Shown: piece after piece, positions 43,328 through 52,785 of the stretch | Layout of the letters: the number at the start of each line of letters is the position of its first letter | Numbering within the stretch: position 1 is the stretch's first letter | Assembly: GCA_029252405.1 (NCBI GenBank) | Contig: JAQXBM010000080.1 | Coordinates: forward strand, 1-64,000 | Reading direction: 5' to 3' | DNA: 64,000 bases | Origin: Crocinitomicaceae bacterium | GTDB lineage: Bacteria; Bacteroidota; Bacteroidia; Flavobacteriales_D; Crocinitomicaceae | Notes under the pieces: model-generated | Database searches by the model: none | Seen by the model: only the letters and a program-made list of their open reading frames with translations | What the model was told of the DNA's origin: nothing | Program-made: the position numbers and the translations under genes

Positions 43328-44791
43328 TTATCGAACGGCTTTCGTGATTTCTGTCAGTAGATTTTCATTCACTTGATCACCCTTGGCTTTCAATATTGTG
43401 CCTTTGGACGAGATAAATAATTCGACTGTTTTTCCTTTCAAATCGTCTATTGCGCTTGGTGTTTTCTTCTTGAGGTGAGCAAGAACCTTTTTCTTCACAA
43501 GCTTATAACTGGCCGTAGAATCCGAAAAAGACGCGGGGTTGTAAATTGCTACTTCCTCGAGTTGCTTGCCCTTCATTGCTTCTGGCGTCCAATAATTATG
43601 TCGATGCTCAACTTCATAATTAGTTCCATCGTACTCATGGTTCGCTTCGGAACCATCTTTATCGAGGACTGCCCATGCAATTGCAGGTTCCAATGTCAGG
43701 TCTTCGTACTGTTTAATTCCGTAAAATCCAGCGTGAACTTTCATTTCACGATTCGTTCCCCAATCATTCCAATGAACATCAATTTCAGCTATTCCAGAAG
43801 GGAAGTCAGATGTGCTTAATCTGGAAATCAAATATTGGTCACCTTCTAAGAACTTGTTCGGAATATAAATCTTTGGAGCTCGAGCATAATAATACGGATT
43901 GTCATCCGTGACACTTTCTCTTTCTCCTGTTCCAAACAAATAAGGGAAAAATTTGACGAACCATCCAGAGACATACCAAGCTCCATATTCACTATGATCT
44001 TTGTAAATACTTTGCCAGAAATCGACGTCAACGTTATCATCAAATACATCAATGAATTTCTGAATTACCATACGAAGTTCTTCCGCCCACACTGTCAATC
44101 CTAGTTCTTCAATTTTATCCAGACGTTCATAAATTGCTTGCCAATCTTCACGATTTCCTTGCAAAGTGATATGTGGAATTCCACAGCCAGAATCACCCAA
44201 GTACTTAAACGCTTGGCTGAATCCTTCCAGCATGGTTACCTCGTAACTGACCATGTCGATGTTCGTGGTTGTTGAGAATTCAGGAACGAAAAAGGCGTAG
44301 TAATCATCGTTCACATATTTCGTTGTAGAATCAGAAAAGGCATGAAGTAAATCCACCCAATGCACGCTTCCATTTGGTAAACTATCATTTCGAACTTGAA
44401 TTTTGTCGGGCTTCTCAGTTTTGAAAATATGCGATTCAAGTTCTTCAAAATTCTCATTGATATGAATGGAAACCCCTTGAGCAATCGTGAGCCAAATCAC
44501 ATCAGGCGTAAATGACAACGGTCGATGCTGATCAAAACTCTTGTGAATAGTCGCTACAAAATTGTTCCCCCAACCTGGAACGACCGTTTGATCCTTTAAT
44601 TCATCCGGAAAAAATCGAATTTCTCGCGCTAACTCAGATTCGAAGGCATGCTGCGCATTCATTTCAGTTAAAGGGCCAGGCGCAATTTGAACGTCATCCA
44701 CATTAAAGCGTTTGCCTTCTGGAGACGAGGTTGTTTGGGCAGAACAAGTGCCAATCAATAGCATGAAACCGAGGAGTAAAATGGACTTCAT
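43328..44791 (-). CDS. DUF4419 domain protein with interrupted TonB-like C-terminus
   Basis: The 487-aa exported protein has a signal peptide (ending in TCSAQ). A large DUF4419 domain contains FTPDVIWLTIAQGVSIHINEN, GDSGCGIPHITLQG, WYVSGWFVKFFPYL and SGIAEIDVHWND. The last 45 residues (KGKTVELFISSKGTILKAKG) look like the first strands of a TonB-type C-terminal domain, cut by the TAA stop. DUF4419 has no firm function. The TonB-like part, if restored, might bind a partner in the envelope. It is monocistronic on the minus strand. Confidence 0.82.
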   Translation of the reverse strand: MKSILLLGFMLLIGTCSAQTTSSPEGKRFNVDDVQIAPGPLTEMNAQHAFESELAREIRFFPDELKDQTVVPGWGNNFVATIHKSFDQHRPLSFTPDVIWLTIAQGVSIHINENFEELESHIFKTEKPDKIQVRNDSLPNGSVHWVDLLHAFSDSTTKYVNDDYYAFFVPEFSTTTNIDMVSYEVTMLEGFSQAFKYLGDSGCGIPHITLQGNREDWQAIYERLDKIEELGLTVWAEELRMVIQKFIDVFDDNVDVDFWQSIYKDHSEYGAWYVSGWFVKFFPYLFGTGERESVTDDNPYYYARAPKIYIPNKFLEGDQYLISRLSTSDFPSGIAEIDVHWNDWGTNREMKVHAGFYGIKQYEDLTLEPAIAWAVLDKDGSEANHEYDGTNYEVEHRHNYWTPEAMKGKQLEEVAIYNPASFSDSTASYKLVKKKVLAHLKKKTPSAIDDLKGKTVELFISSKGTILKAKGDQVNENLLTEITKAVR

Positions 44792-44913
44792 AGCGATAGT
44801 TTGTTGTTGAGTTGTATGAAGATAATGGAAATAATCTGTGCACTTAATCGTTTAACTGTATTTAACAGCGTAAAAAGTTCACAAATAAACTTCGGAAGCC
44901 CTTTGAGGTTCGC

Positions 44914-44921
44914 TATATTTG
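44914..44921 (+). promoter_or_regulatory. -7 box of the phosphohexomutase gene
   Basis: TATATTTG fits TAnnTTTG and lies 22 nt before the TTG start at 44944. Confidence 0.5.
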
Positions 44922-44943
44922 TGGACTACTAAAAGAAAAAGAT

Positions 44944-46341
44944 TTGGCAGATAATATCAAATTCGGAACGGATGGTTGGAGAGCAATCATCGCAGAACAA
45001 TATACAGTGGAAAATGTCGCTCGCGTTTCAGTGGCAACCGCGAAATGGGTGAAAGCAAATTTCGAAGATCCTAGCATCGTAATCGGACATGATTGCCGAT
45101 TTGCTGGTGAACTGTTCATGGAAACTGCAGTGAAAGTATTTGTTCACGCAGGTGTTAACGTGAAAATGGCGACAGGATTTGTTTCTACGCCTATGGTTTC
45201 CCTCGGAGCAGTTAAGCTCGGAGCATCAGTGGGTGTTGTAATTACAGCAAGCCACAATCCACCTTCATACAATGGATTCAAATTGAAGTCTCATCATGGT
45301 GGACCACTTTCTCCAGGAAAGGTTCAAGAGATCGAGGACATCATTCCTAACGAGCATGGATTGAATTTGAAAGCGATTTCAATGGATTCGGAGCTTATTG
45401 AGATCGTTGACTTGGAGAAAATGTACGTGGATCATGCGCGTGCAAGCTTCGATTTAGATGCGATTGAGAAATCAGGGTTGAAATTAGCGTACGATGCCAT
45501 GTACGGTTCAGGGCAACGAGCTTTGAAAATGTTGCTTCCTAATATGGATTTCTTGCATTGCGAGCACAATCCTTCATTTATGGGACAAGCACCTGAGCCA
45601 ATTGCAAAGAATTTACAAGAATTAGAAGCGTTTATCAAGGAGCGCGGAGATATCGATTGTGCATTGGCCACTGACGGTGATGCGGACAGAATCGGTTTAT
45701 ATAATGGAGCGGGAGAGTTTATCGACTCGCACCATATCATCCTTTTGCTTATTCACTATTTAGCGAAATACAAAGGATTGACAGGAAAAGTAGCTACCGC
45801 CTTCAGTACAACTCCTAGGGTCGGTGTCATGGCGGAGCACTACAATCTTCCTTACGAAGTAGTGAAAATTGGCTTTAAATACATTGCTGATATCATGGTT
45901 GTCGAAGACGTATTAGTTGGAGGCGAGGAATCAGGAGGTATCGCTACGGCAGGTCACATTCCTGAGCGTGATGGAATCTGGATGGGATTAATCATCTGGG
46001 AGTTCATGGCGAAATCAGGAAAATCACTGGATGATTTGATCGCTGAGGTCTACGAAATCGTTGGCGGATTCAAGTTCGAGCGAAGTGATTTGCACATTAC
46101 GGAAGAATTGAAAATGAAGATCGTTGAGAATTGCAAAAACGATGTTTACAAACAATTCGGTGAATACACGGTAGATAGTGTTGGAACAATCGACGGATTT
46201 AAATACTTCCTCGATAGCGAGAGATGGGTGATGATTCGTCCTTCTGGAACAGAGCCTGTTTTGAGAACATATGCTGAGGCACCAACTCTTGATGAAGTGC
46301 GTCACATTTTGAAAGTAACTGAAGAAACTATTTGTAAATAA
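44944..46341 (+). CDS. phosphoglucomutase/phosphomannomutase family protein
   Basis: The 465-aa alpha-D-phosphohexomutase moves phosphate between C1 and C6 of a hexose. The phosphoserine is Ser103 in TASHNPPSYNG, the Mg ligands are Asp244, Asp246 and Asp248 (DGDADR), the sugar loop is GGEESGG and the phosphate-binding loop is RPSGTEP. Length and motif details match the two-domain-shared PGM/PMM group, but glucose versus mannose preference cannot be decided. The start is TTG at 44944; the protein begins with ADNIKFGTDGWR, the normal N-terminus, and no ATG is available upstream. Confidence 0.9.
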   Translation: MADNIKFGTDGWRAIIAEQYTVENVARVSVATAKWVKANFEDPSIVIGHDCRFAGELFMETAVKVFVHAGVNVKMATGFVSTPMVSLGAVKLGASVGVVITASHNPPSYNGFKLKSHHGGPLSPGKVQEIEDIIPNEHGLNLKAISMDSELIEIVDLEKMYVDHARASFDLDAIEKSGLKLAYDAMYGSGQRALKMLLPNMDFLHCEHNPSFMGQAPEPIAKNLQELEAFIKERGDIDCALATDGDADRIGLYNGAGEFIDSHHIILLLIHYLAKYKGLTGKVATAFSTTPRVGVMAEHYNLPYEVVKIGFKYIADIMVVEDVLVGGEESGGIATAGHIPERDGIWMGLIIWEFMAKSGKSLDDLIAEVYEIVGGFKFERSDLHITEELKMKIVENCKNDVYKQFGEYTVDSVGTIDGFKYFLDSERWVMIRPSGTEPVLRTYAEAPTLDEVRHILKVTEETICK

Positions 46342-46345
46342 TATT

Positions 46346-46413
46346 GGGCTTCGGCTCCGCTCAGCCCGCGAGATTTGGAATTAATTTCAAGAGCTGAGCG
46401 GAGCCGAAGTCCG
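46346..46413. repeat. inverted repeat of the GAGCGGAGCCGAA family, short form
   Basis: CTTCGGCTCCGCTCAGC (46349-46365) is perfectly complementary to GCTGAGCGGAGCCGAAG (46393-46409), with a 27-nt loop. It fills the gap between the phosphohexomutase and aroC. The right arm plus TCCG is identical to 51124-51144. Confidence 0.82.
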
Positions 46414-46426
46414 AAATCTATAAGGT

Positions 46427-47485
46427 ATGTCATCATCATATGGTACAATTTTTAAGCTGAGCACCTTCGGTGAGTCGCACGGAATTGCCATCGGTGGTGT
46501 GGTAGATGGTGTTCCTTCCAATTTTCAATTGGACCTCGATGCCATTCAATATGAGTTGGATCGACGCAAACCTGGACAGTCCGCAATCGTTACACAGCGC
46601 AAGGAATCGGATACGGTTCAATTTCTTTCTGGAATTTTTGAGGGAAAGACAACAGGAACTCCAATAGGTTTTATCATTCCAAATGAAGATCAAAAATCGA
46701 AGGATTACGATCATATCAAAGAAGTGTATCGACCTTCTCATGCTGATTTCACATACGATAAGAAATACGGGAATCGCGATTATCGAGGAGGTGGAAGATC
46801 TTCTGCCAGAGAAACGGCTTGCCGAGTCGTAGCTGGAGCAATAGCAAAGCAGATCCTCGACAAACAAGGAATAGAGATTTTTGCCTATGTGGATCAAGTT
46901 GGAGCGATATCCATGCAAGGAGAAGTGAAACGAGAAAAAATTGATCAAAATATCGTTCGTACCGCTAACCTGGAAGATGCCAAGCGAATGGAGGAGCTGA
47001 TCCAATTGGTTCGAAAGCAAGGAGATACCGTTGGTGGAAGTATTTGTTGTCAAGTACTCAATCTTCCTGCAGGAATTGGAGAACCCGTTTTTGATAAATT
47101 GCATGCACAACTAGGAAAAGCGATGCTTTCTATCAACGCAGTGAAAGGGTTTGAATACGGTAGTGGATTCGATGCGATTGAGATGAATGGTTCTGAGCAC
47201 AACGATGCGTTCAATCCTGATGGTTCAACCAAGACCAATCACTCAGGAGGAATTCAAGGAGGAATCAGCAATGGTATGCCAATCAATATGCGTATTGCCT
47301 TCAAACCTGTAGCAACTATTGTTCAGGAACAAAATTCCATTGATAAAAAAGGGGAAGCTGTGAAAGTTCAAGGAAAAGGACGTCACGATCCATGTGTCGT
47401 TCCACGCGCAGTGCCAATTGTAGAATCAATGGCCGCGATGACTATTTTGGATTATTCGCTTCGTGCAAACGCTCTGAAATTCTAG
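46427..47485 (+). CDS. aroC: chorismate synthase
   Basis: The 352-aa flavoenzyme makes chorismate from EPSP, the last step of the shikimate pathway. [14 protein letters not shown] near the N-terminus, [19 protein letters not shown] and the C-terminal [16 protein letters not shown] are the three family signatures. Length is normal. It follows the phosphohexomutase but is separated from it by an 85-nt spacer with the hairpin repeat, so joint transcription may be damped. It is convergent with the lipoprotein gene, whose stop lies 2 nt away. Confidence 0.96.
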   Translation: MSSSYGTIFKLSTFGESHGIAIGGVVDGVPSNFQLDLDAIQYELDRRKPGQSAIVTQRKESDTVQFLSGIFEGKTTGTPIGFIIPNEDQKSKDYDHIKEVYRPSHADFTYDKKYGNRDYRGGGRSSARETACRVVAGAIAKQILDKQGIEIFAYVDQVGAISMQGEVKREKIDQNIVRTANLEDAKRMEELIQLVRKQGDTVGGSICCQVLNLPAGIGEPVFDKLHAQLGKAMLSINAVKGFEYGSGFDAIEMNGSEHNDAFNPDGSTKTNHSGGIQGGISNGMPINMRIAFKPVATIVQEQNSIDKKGEAVKVQGKGRHDPCVVPRAVPIVESMAAMTILDYSLRANALKF

Positions 47486-47486
47486 A

Positions 47487-47945
47487 TTAACTTACTGGTT
47501 TGATGTCAAGTACTTCCATTTCCATGGAGATTGCTTCGTTGTACTTATCTGATTTAAAGTAAAACCCCGATTTATCGCCAGGTGCAAGATATTCACGAAT
47601 CGTGTAATTCTCTGTTCCGATTAATGTTTTCGAATCGTCGTAGTAGGAGAGAACCAATTGAACATCTTTATAGTGAATTTCGCTTGCGAAGTTGGCAACA
47701 GATCCTTCGATTACCCATTTTCCGCTGTTATCTTGTCGATAGTTATATTCAGTATTCACAAATTCCTCAGCATTTTGTCGTTCATATTCCGCACTCGAAA
47801 GACGGTCTGTTTGATCTTGATTCCATAAATCAATTTGCGCGAATTCATCCGCAGATACAAGCTGATTGTCTGGATCGAAACTGGTTTGTCTTTTTTCGCA
47901 ACTAGCAATTGCGAGAACTGTGAATATGAATAGGACGTACTTCAT
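47487..47945 (-). CDS. hypothetical lipoprotein with FxLYD-like domain
   Basis: The longer frame starts at 48011, but the ATG at 47945 begins a lipoprotein signal ending in IASC. The 152-aa product has an acidic and Gln-rich stretch and then a C-terminal beta-sandwich (WVIEGSVANFASEIHYKDVQLVLSYYD) that resembles FxLYD-type domains of envelope lipoproteins. No function is known. The 3' end is convergent with aroC. Confidence 0.65.
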   Translation of the reverse strand: MKYVLFIFTVLAIASCEKRQTSFDPDNQLVSADEFAQIDLWNQDQTDRLSSAEYERQNAEEFVNTEYNYRQDNSGKWVIEGSVANFASEIHYKDVQLVLSYYDDSKTLIGTENYTIREYLAPGDKSGFYFKSDKYNEAISMEMEVLDIKPVS

Positions 47946-48216
47946 GACATCGTGTTTAGGATTGCTTACCTTGAAGATACGTAGACATTTCCGATTATTT
48001 TGGAGTCGCAATGAAAATGGGTAGTTTCCGCGAAATGATTAAGGTTAAGTCAACTAAAAGGGTTTAGTTAATTGTCTATCAACTGTTTAAAACTGAAAAC
48101 AAGAACCAGAAGATGTACTTTTATACAGTTTTCCGAATTCACTTTGTTGAAAAACGGGTAGAAATACGGGGGGGTAAATTAGTGGAAATCTAAAATTCCG
48201 ATCAAGTTTTAGAAAT

Positions 48217-48609
48217 TTACTTCCAAGTAAATCCTTTCAAGACCATCGGCTGCTCGTAACGGTATTGATCAAAATAGATGATGTACGACTTCTTTGTTCC
48301 GTGAATTTTGATCTCATACATGTATACAACACCCTTTTCCATTCGTGTTAAACTTCGATTAGGATTATCGTAAGAACCACCATTTCCGAGTTTCTCAAAT
48401 GTAACAGGTTCTCCGTCCGGACCTTTCAAGTGCTTCATGTATTCATATACGCGAGTCGGCATGTCACCACCACCAACTTTAATCGGATCTTTCGCTTTGA
48501 ATCCATACGATCCTTTGACTTTCGCATTTACTTCAGGAGTCATTGTCCCCTCAACCTGAGAAAAACCGTTGAAACTAAAACCAATTAAGAATAAGATGAT
48601 AAAACGCAT
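48217..48609 (-). CDS. hypothetical exported protein
   Basis: This 130-aa protein has a signal peptide (ending in GFSQ) and no domain I recognise. The mature part holds a Gly-rich loop (KVGGGDMP), a short helix (VYEYMKHLKG) and several strands (YMYEIKIHG, SYIIYFDQYRYEQ), suggesting a compact beta-rich fold. The 205-nt spacer towards 48012 shows no gene. It is divergent from the DUF4293 gene. Confidence 0.6.
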   Translation of the reverse strand: MRFIILFLIGFSFNGFSQVEGTMTPEVNAKVKGSYGFKAKDPIKVGGGDMPTRVYEYMKHLKGPDGEPVTFEKLGNGGSYDNPNRSLTRMEKGVVYMYEIKIHGTKKSYIIYFDQYRYEQPMVLKGFTWK

Positions 48610-48681
48610 GTGTACTAATATTTAGGTATGAAGTTACGAAAAATGATTCGCTCGATAACAGTTATTGCAGAGGACAATTTC

Positions 48682-48689
48682 TATCTTTG
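48682..48689 (+). promoter_or_regulatory. -7 box of the DUF4293 gene
   Basis: TATCTTTG overlaps the TTG at 48687 that opens the longer frame, so the ATG at 48705 is the real start. Confidence 0.55.
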
Positions 48690-48704
48690 ACAAAAAAGAA
48701 TATT

Positions 48705-49181
48705 ATGTGGCAGCGCGTCCAAACTTTATATTTAGGAATAGCAATCATTTTGCTTGGAATTGTTACCTCTGGGATAACACTCTTCAGCTACGTTGGAGAA
48801 TCGAGCAGATACACAGTTAACGCATTTGGAATCACTACTTCTGATTTGAAGACAGGCGAAAACTTGGAGCAGCAAACGATGCCAATGATGGTTGGAACGA
48901 TTGCATTAGCCCTCCTATGTTTCATCTGTATTATGTCATACAAAAACTTGAACCGCCAGTTCAAACTGGGAAGAACGATTTTCCTACTTTATTTCGTAAG
49001 TGTTGTAGGACTTCTTTTGCTAGCTTTCGTTGGAGATGGTTTGATTGATGAAGGAGATATGAAACGCGAGCTCGGAATTGGATTCTATCTATTCATCGCT
49101 GGATTTCCATTTTCTTTCCTCGCAAATGTCGGTATCAAAAGAGACAAGCGTTTGTTGGATTCACTAGATCGACTTCGCTAA
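48705..49181 (+). CDS. DUF4293 family membrane protein
   Basis: The 158-aa protein has four membrane segments (about residues 7-27, 61-80, 91-112 and 124-144). It starts with MWQRVQTLYLG, the conserved N-terminus of DUF4293, which confirms the start. The loop between helices one and two is probably periplasmic. The family is confined to Bacteroidota and has no assigned role. The ABC-F gene starts 3 nt after its stop, so the two are likely co-transcribed. Confidence 0.85.
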   Translation: MWQRVQTLYLGIAIILLGIVTSGITLFSYVGESSRYTVNAFGITTSDLKTGENLEQQTMPMMVGTIALALLCFICIMSYKNLNRQFKLGRTIFLLYFVSVVGLLLLAFVGDGLIDEGDMKRELGIGFYLFIAGFPFSFLANVGIKRDKRLLDSLDRLR

Positions 49182-49184
49182 ACT

Positions 49185-51065
49185 ATGAACTACCTATCAA
49201 TTGAAGAGTTAACAAAAACCTTCGGAGACCGCACCATATTTGAAGACATTACCTTCGGTATTGATCAAGGTCAAAAAACAGCTATCGTTGCAAAGAATGG
49301 AAGCGGTAAGACGACCTTATTGAGGTGTTTAATCGGTCAAGAGCATTACGATTCTGGTCGAGTAGTGTTTCGAAACGATATTCGAATCGCATTCATGGAA
49401 CAGGCGGAAAACCTCGAAGGAGATCACACGATTCTTGAGGAAGTCTTTTCGCACGATTTACCTGAATTGAAAGCTGTTCGCGACTACAATCAAGCGATGG
49501 CAGCAGAGGATGAAGATTTGATCGCCCAAACTTTCGAAGCGGTGACAGAAATGAACGCCTGGGGAATGGAAACCAAGGTGAGTCAGATCTTGGACGTATT
49601 GAAATTGGCGGACACGAGTCAAAAGATTCGTCAACTTTCAGGTGGACAGAAAAAGCGCGTTGCACTAGCGAAAGTATTGATTGCCGATGCAGATTTTCTC
49701 ATTCTTGATGAGCCGACCAATCACTTGGATCTCGATATGATCGAATGGTTGGAAGATTATTTGAAGAATTGCTCTGCAACCATTTTGATGGTTACTCACG
49801 ACCGCTACTTTTTGGAAGTGGTGTGCGATACGATCTTTGAAATTGACAATGAAACTATCTATAAATACAAGGGGAATTTCTCCTATTATCTAGAGAAGAA
49901 GGCGCAAAGAGAGGAAGAGCACGCCGTAACTGTTGGCAAAGCGAAGAGCAAATTCAAGAAGGAATTAGAGTGGATGCGACGTCAACCAAAGGCGCGTGGA
50001 ACGAAACAGAAGGCACGAATTGATTCCTTTCACGATGTGAAGAAAGTTGCGAAACAGCGATTGGACACGGATGAAATGGAGATTCCAATCAAAATGGAGC
50101 GTCTTGGAACGAAGATTTTGGAGCTACACAAGGTTGGAAAATCGTTTGGTGACAAGGTAATTCTGGATAACTTCTCCTATACCTTCAAACGCAGAGAACG
50201 ATTGGGAATTGTTGGGAACAATGGAACCGGTAAATCGACCATGTTGAACATGATTTTAGATGTTGTTCCAGCCGATAAAGGGAAGATTGTTACTGGAGAA
50301 ACGGTGGTTTTCGGTTATTACGATCAAAAAATGCTCGAAGTAGCTGATGATGTTAAAGTCATTGATGTAATTCGCGACATTGCCGAATTCATTCCGTTGG
50401 AAAAAGGTCGACAATTGTCAGCCGCTCAGTTGTTAGAGAAGTTCTTATTCTCACGAGACATGCACTACAACTTTGTGCGTAAATTGAGTGGAGGAGAGAA
50501 GCGTAGATTGAAACTACTCACGGTTCTCATGAAGAATCCGAACTTTTTGATTCTCGATGAGCCAACTAACGACCTAGATATTTTCGCGCTGGCAGTGCTG
50601 GAAGATTACCTCCAAGGTTTTCAAGGCTGCTTGATTGTTGTTTCTCACGACCGTTACTTCATGGACAAAATGGTCGATCACTTATTTGTATTCAACGGAG
50701 ATGGAAATGTGAAAGACCTAATTGGGAATTACACGACCTATCGTGCGATGAAGCTGCAAGACAATAAAAATGCGAAAAAAGGGATTGCGCCGAAACTTCG
50801 CGAAGTCGAAAAGCCTGCTCCTGCTCAAAAGAAAGAGAAGAAAGAAGAGAAGCGAAAACTCTCTTACAAAGAACAACAAGAGTTCGATTCATTAGAAGGA
50901 ATCCTTGAGAAATTAGAAGAGGAGAAAGAAGAGTTGACCGTTATTCTTTCGAATCCAGAAGCGGAAAACGATGATTTGATGAAAGCTGGTCAACGCCTAT
51001 CTGCGGTGGTGGAAGAAATCGAAACGAAGACCAACCGCTGGCTCGAATTAGCGGAGTTCGCTTAA
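49185..51065 (+). CDS. ABC-F family ATPase (Uup-like)
   Basis: The 626-aa cytosolic protein has two ABC ATPase domains and no membrane segment. The Walker A motifs are AKNGSGKTT and GNNGTGKST, the signatures LSGGQKKRVALAKVL and LSGGEKRRLKLLTVL, and the Walker B parts LILDEPTNHLD and LILDEPTNDLD. The P-site linker between domains is charged, and a C-terminal coiled coil (residues 560-620) is typical of Uup. ABC-F proteins bind the ribosome E-site region and help stalled translation; Uup is also linked to DNA transposition phenotypes. The first Walker A has Lys-Asn where Arg-Asn is more common. Confidence 0.92.
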   Translation: MNYLSIEELTKTFGDRTIFEDITFGIDQGQKTAIVAKNGSGKTTLLRCLIGQEHYDSGRVVFRNDIRIAFMEQAENLEGDHTILEEVFSHDLPELKAVRDYNQAMAAEDEDLIAQTFEAVTEMNAWGMETKVSQILDVLKLADTSQKIRQLSGGQKKRVALAKVLIADADFLILDEPTNHLDLDMIEWLEDYLKNCSATILMVTHDRYFLEVVCDTIFEIDNETIYKYKGNFSYYLEKKAQREEEHAVTVGKAKSKFKKELEWMRRQPKARGTKQKARIDSFHDVKKVAKQRLDTDEMEIPIKMERLGTKILELHKVGKSFGDKVILDNFSYTFKRRERLGIVGNNGTGKSTMLNMILDVVPADKGKIVTGETVVFGYYDQKMLEVADDVKVIDVIRDIAEFIPLEKGRQLSAAQLLEKFLFSRDMHYNFVRKLSGGEKRRLKLLTVLMKNPNFLILDEPTNDLDIFALAVLEDYLQGFQGCLIVVSHDRYFMDKMVDHLFVFNGDGNVKDLIGNYTTYRAMKLQDNKNAKKGIAPKLREVEKPAPAQKKEKKEEKRKLSYKEQQEFDSLEGILEKLEEEKEELTVILSNPEAENDDLMKAGQRLSAVVEEIETKTNRWLELAEFA

Positions 51066-51123
51066 TCTTTCAATCGTATATTTTTGTAAGATTTCAATCA
51101 GTTATATTGAACCTTTCCCTGCG

Positions 51124-51144
51124 GCTGAGCGGAGCCGAAGTCCG
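51124..51144. repeat. solo arm of the GAGCGGAGCCGAA repeat family
   Basis: GCTGAGCGGAGCCGAAGTCC followed by G is the same 21 bases as 46393-46413. Here the partner arm is missing. Confidence 0.7.
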
Positions 51145-51230
51145 CTATCTAATCGTTCAATTTCAGAACTTTTCATTCTCTCGATTAAACCTTTCGGAGT
51201 TTCATCTATCTAAGAGTAAAATCTTAGCAC

Positions 51231-51995
51231 ATGAAACGCATCGTCTTATCTACCTCGTTCTTCTTCTTTCTCTTGCTAGCGTTTTCTTTTTTGACGCTTT
51301 TGTCTGCTTGTTCGAAAGATGAAATTGAACCCATTTCTGAAGAAGTTCCTGCCAACGAAAGTATCATTGACTTGCTTCCTGCCATTGGACCGTCGGAACT
51401 TCCATTAAACACAGATAGTATTTGTCCGATTCCATTTTATTTGGAAAGTGATTACGATAGCAATGCTATTCAAGTGGGATGTCAAGTTCCCGATTTTACC
51501 TTTTATAATCCGAATGGAGGTCCAGTCAACCTAGAAACAACTTTATCAGATGGGAAACCAGTTTTCATTATGTCTGGAAATTTGACTTGCCCAGTTTTCC
51601 GCTCGAACGTTTCTTCTTTGAATGATTTGATTGCCGCTTATGGAAATGATATCAACTTCTTCGTTGCATATTCTGTTGAGGCACATACTGAAACCGATCT
51701 CAGTCCATACAGTGGAACAGTGTGGCCAACAAACGCGAACATCGCCAGTGGAATTCTGTACGATCAACCGAAAACGTATGGTGAACGCCTGGATTTAGTG
51801 AACTTCATGTTGTCGAATGTAACGATCGATTGTGATATTTTGGTAGACGGTCCTTGTAACGACTATTGGTTGAATTACGGCGAAGCTCCGAACAGAGCAT
51901 ACCTTATCGACCCGACAGGTCAAGTGGTAATTTCGCACGGTTGGTTCGATTATCCTTCTATGGTTACGAGTATAGACGGCTATCTTGGACTATAG
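51231..51995 (+). CDS. deiodinase-like thioredoxin-fold lipoprotein
   Basis: The 254-aa lipoprotein (signal ending in LLSAC, Cys27) carries a thioredoxin-fold domain that resembles iodothyronine deiodinase. A strand with KPVFIMSGNLTCPVFR puts Cys120 exactly where vertebrate deiodinases have selenocysteine (GSCTU-P-F), and NFFVAYSVEAHTETD matches the deiodinase IYxxEAHxxD motif (Glu150, His152). Bacterial relatives use Cys and probably act as redoxins on unknown substrates. It should sit in the periplasm or on the outer membrane. It is convergent with the barrel gene, with a 6-nt overlap of the two 3' ends. Confidence 0.75.
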   Translation: MKRIVLSTSFFFFLLLAFSFLTLLSACSKDEIEPISEEVPANESIIDLLPAIGPSELPLNTDSICPIPFYLESDYDSNAIQVGCQVPDFTFYNPNGGPVNLETTLSDGKPVFIMSGNLTCPVFRSNVSSLNDLIAAYGNDINFFVAYSVEAHTETDLSPYSGTVWPTNANIASGILYDQPKTYGERLDLVNFMLSNVTIDCDILVDGPCNDYWLNYGEAPNRAYLIDPTGQVVISHGWFDYPSMVTSIDGYLGL

Positions 51996-52736
51996 TCTGT
52001 AAATGGCTCCAAACTCAATTCCTACATTGAAGTAATTTGCCTTTATTTCTCCTGGTGACAAAGCGTTATTGGTTGTGTATCTAACTACTGGAGCTATTCT
52101 CAAACTCGCAGCATCACTGTAACGATAATCTATTCCTCCAGACAAGTGAACGCCTAAAATGAAATCGTTGAAATCGTCTTGAGCCAATGCTGAGTAAGTG
52201 GTCGATTTGGTTAAACTTCCATCCTCGTAATCAGTAATTCTGTAGCTTGTGTATCTGGACATGTATCCTGGCGCTACACCTGCGGAGATGAATCCTTGAA
52301 TCTGATTGCCTCCTAATTTTACATTCAACGAGATGGGCACATTGAGCACGTGCAAATGATCGCTCTGAGTTACGGTAGCGTAATATTCATCACTATTCAT
52401 TCCAATGTAATAGTCAATTGGCTCCCTTCCAAGTCCGAAATCAGTATATCCAAGTCCTGCCTCAAGTGTAAATACTTTTGAGAATCTATAACCAAGAAAT
52501 AAGCTGAATGTCTGACCGAATTTTGCACGTTCATTCTCATTTCTCATGTTGATCACGTCCTCAGTAGAAGAATTTGCTTGATGTCCTTCCGATAACATGC
52601 GATACGAAACTTCTGGTGAGTAAATCCAACCAAAAGTGAGCTTTGAATTTTTTATGGGCGCTAACTCTGATTCTTTTTCTTGTGCGAAAGAAGTGCTTGT
52701 GATTCCTAAAAGAATGGCGAATAAAATGGTTTTCAT
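51990..52736 (-). CDS. outer-membrane beta-barrel protein
   Basis: The ATG at 52736 opens a signal peptide (ending in TSFAQ) and is preferred over the open-frame start at 52793, which overlaps the AlkB gene. The 248-aa product has many alternating strands, such as FLGYRFSKVFTLEAGLGY and HLSGGIDYRYSD, and ends in a strand with an aromatic and Leu (FGAIYRL), typical of PorT/OmpA-like eight-stranded barrels. The ligand is unknown. It is the gene downstream of AlkB on the same strand, with 49 nt between. Confidence 0.78.
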   Translation of the reverse strand: MKTILFAILLGITSTSFAQEKESELAPIKNSKLTFGWIYSPEVSYRMLSEGHQANSSTEDVINMRNENERAKFGQTFSLFLGYRFSKVFTLEAGLGYTDFGLGREPIDYYIGMNSDEYYATVTQSDHLHVLNVPISLNVKLGGNQIQGFISAGVAPGYMSRYTSYRITDYEDGSLTKSTTYSALAQDDFNDFILGVHLSGGIDYRYSDAASLRIAPVVRYTTNNALSPGEIKANYFNVGIEFGAIYRL

Positions 52737-52785
52737 AATTGCGGATGTTTTGTTGTTCAACGTCGATTTGTCTAATACATTGTAC

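Noticed and set aside
46436-47110. 224-codon antisense frame inside aroC
   Set aside because: aroC on the plus strand has every chorismate synthase signature. The antisense product is Ser/Ile/Arg-rich with no domain.
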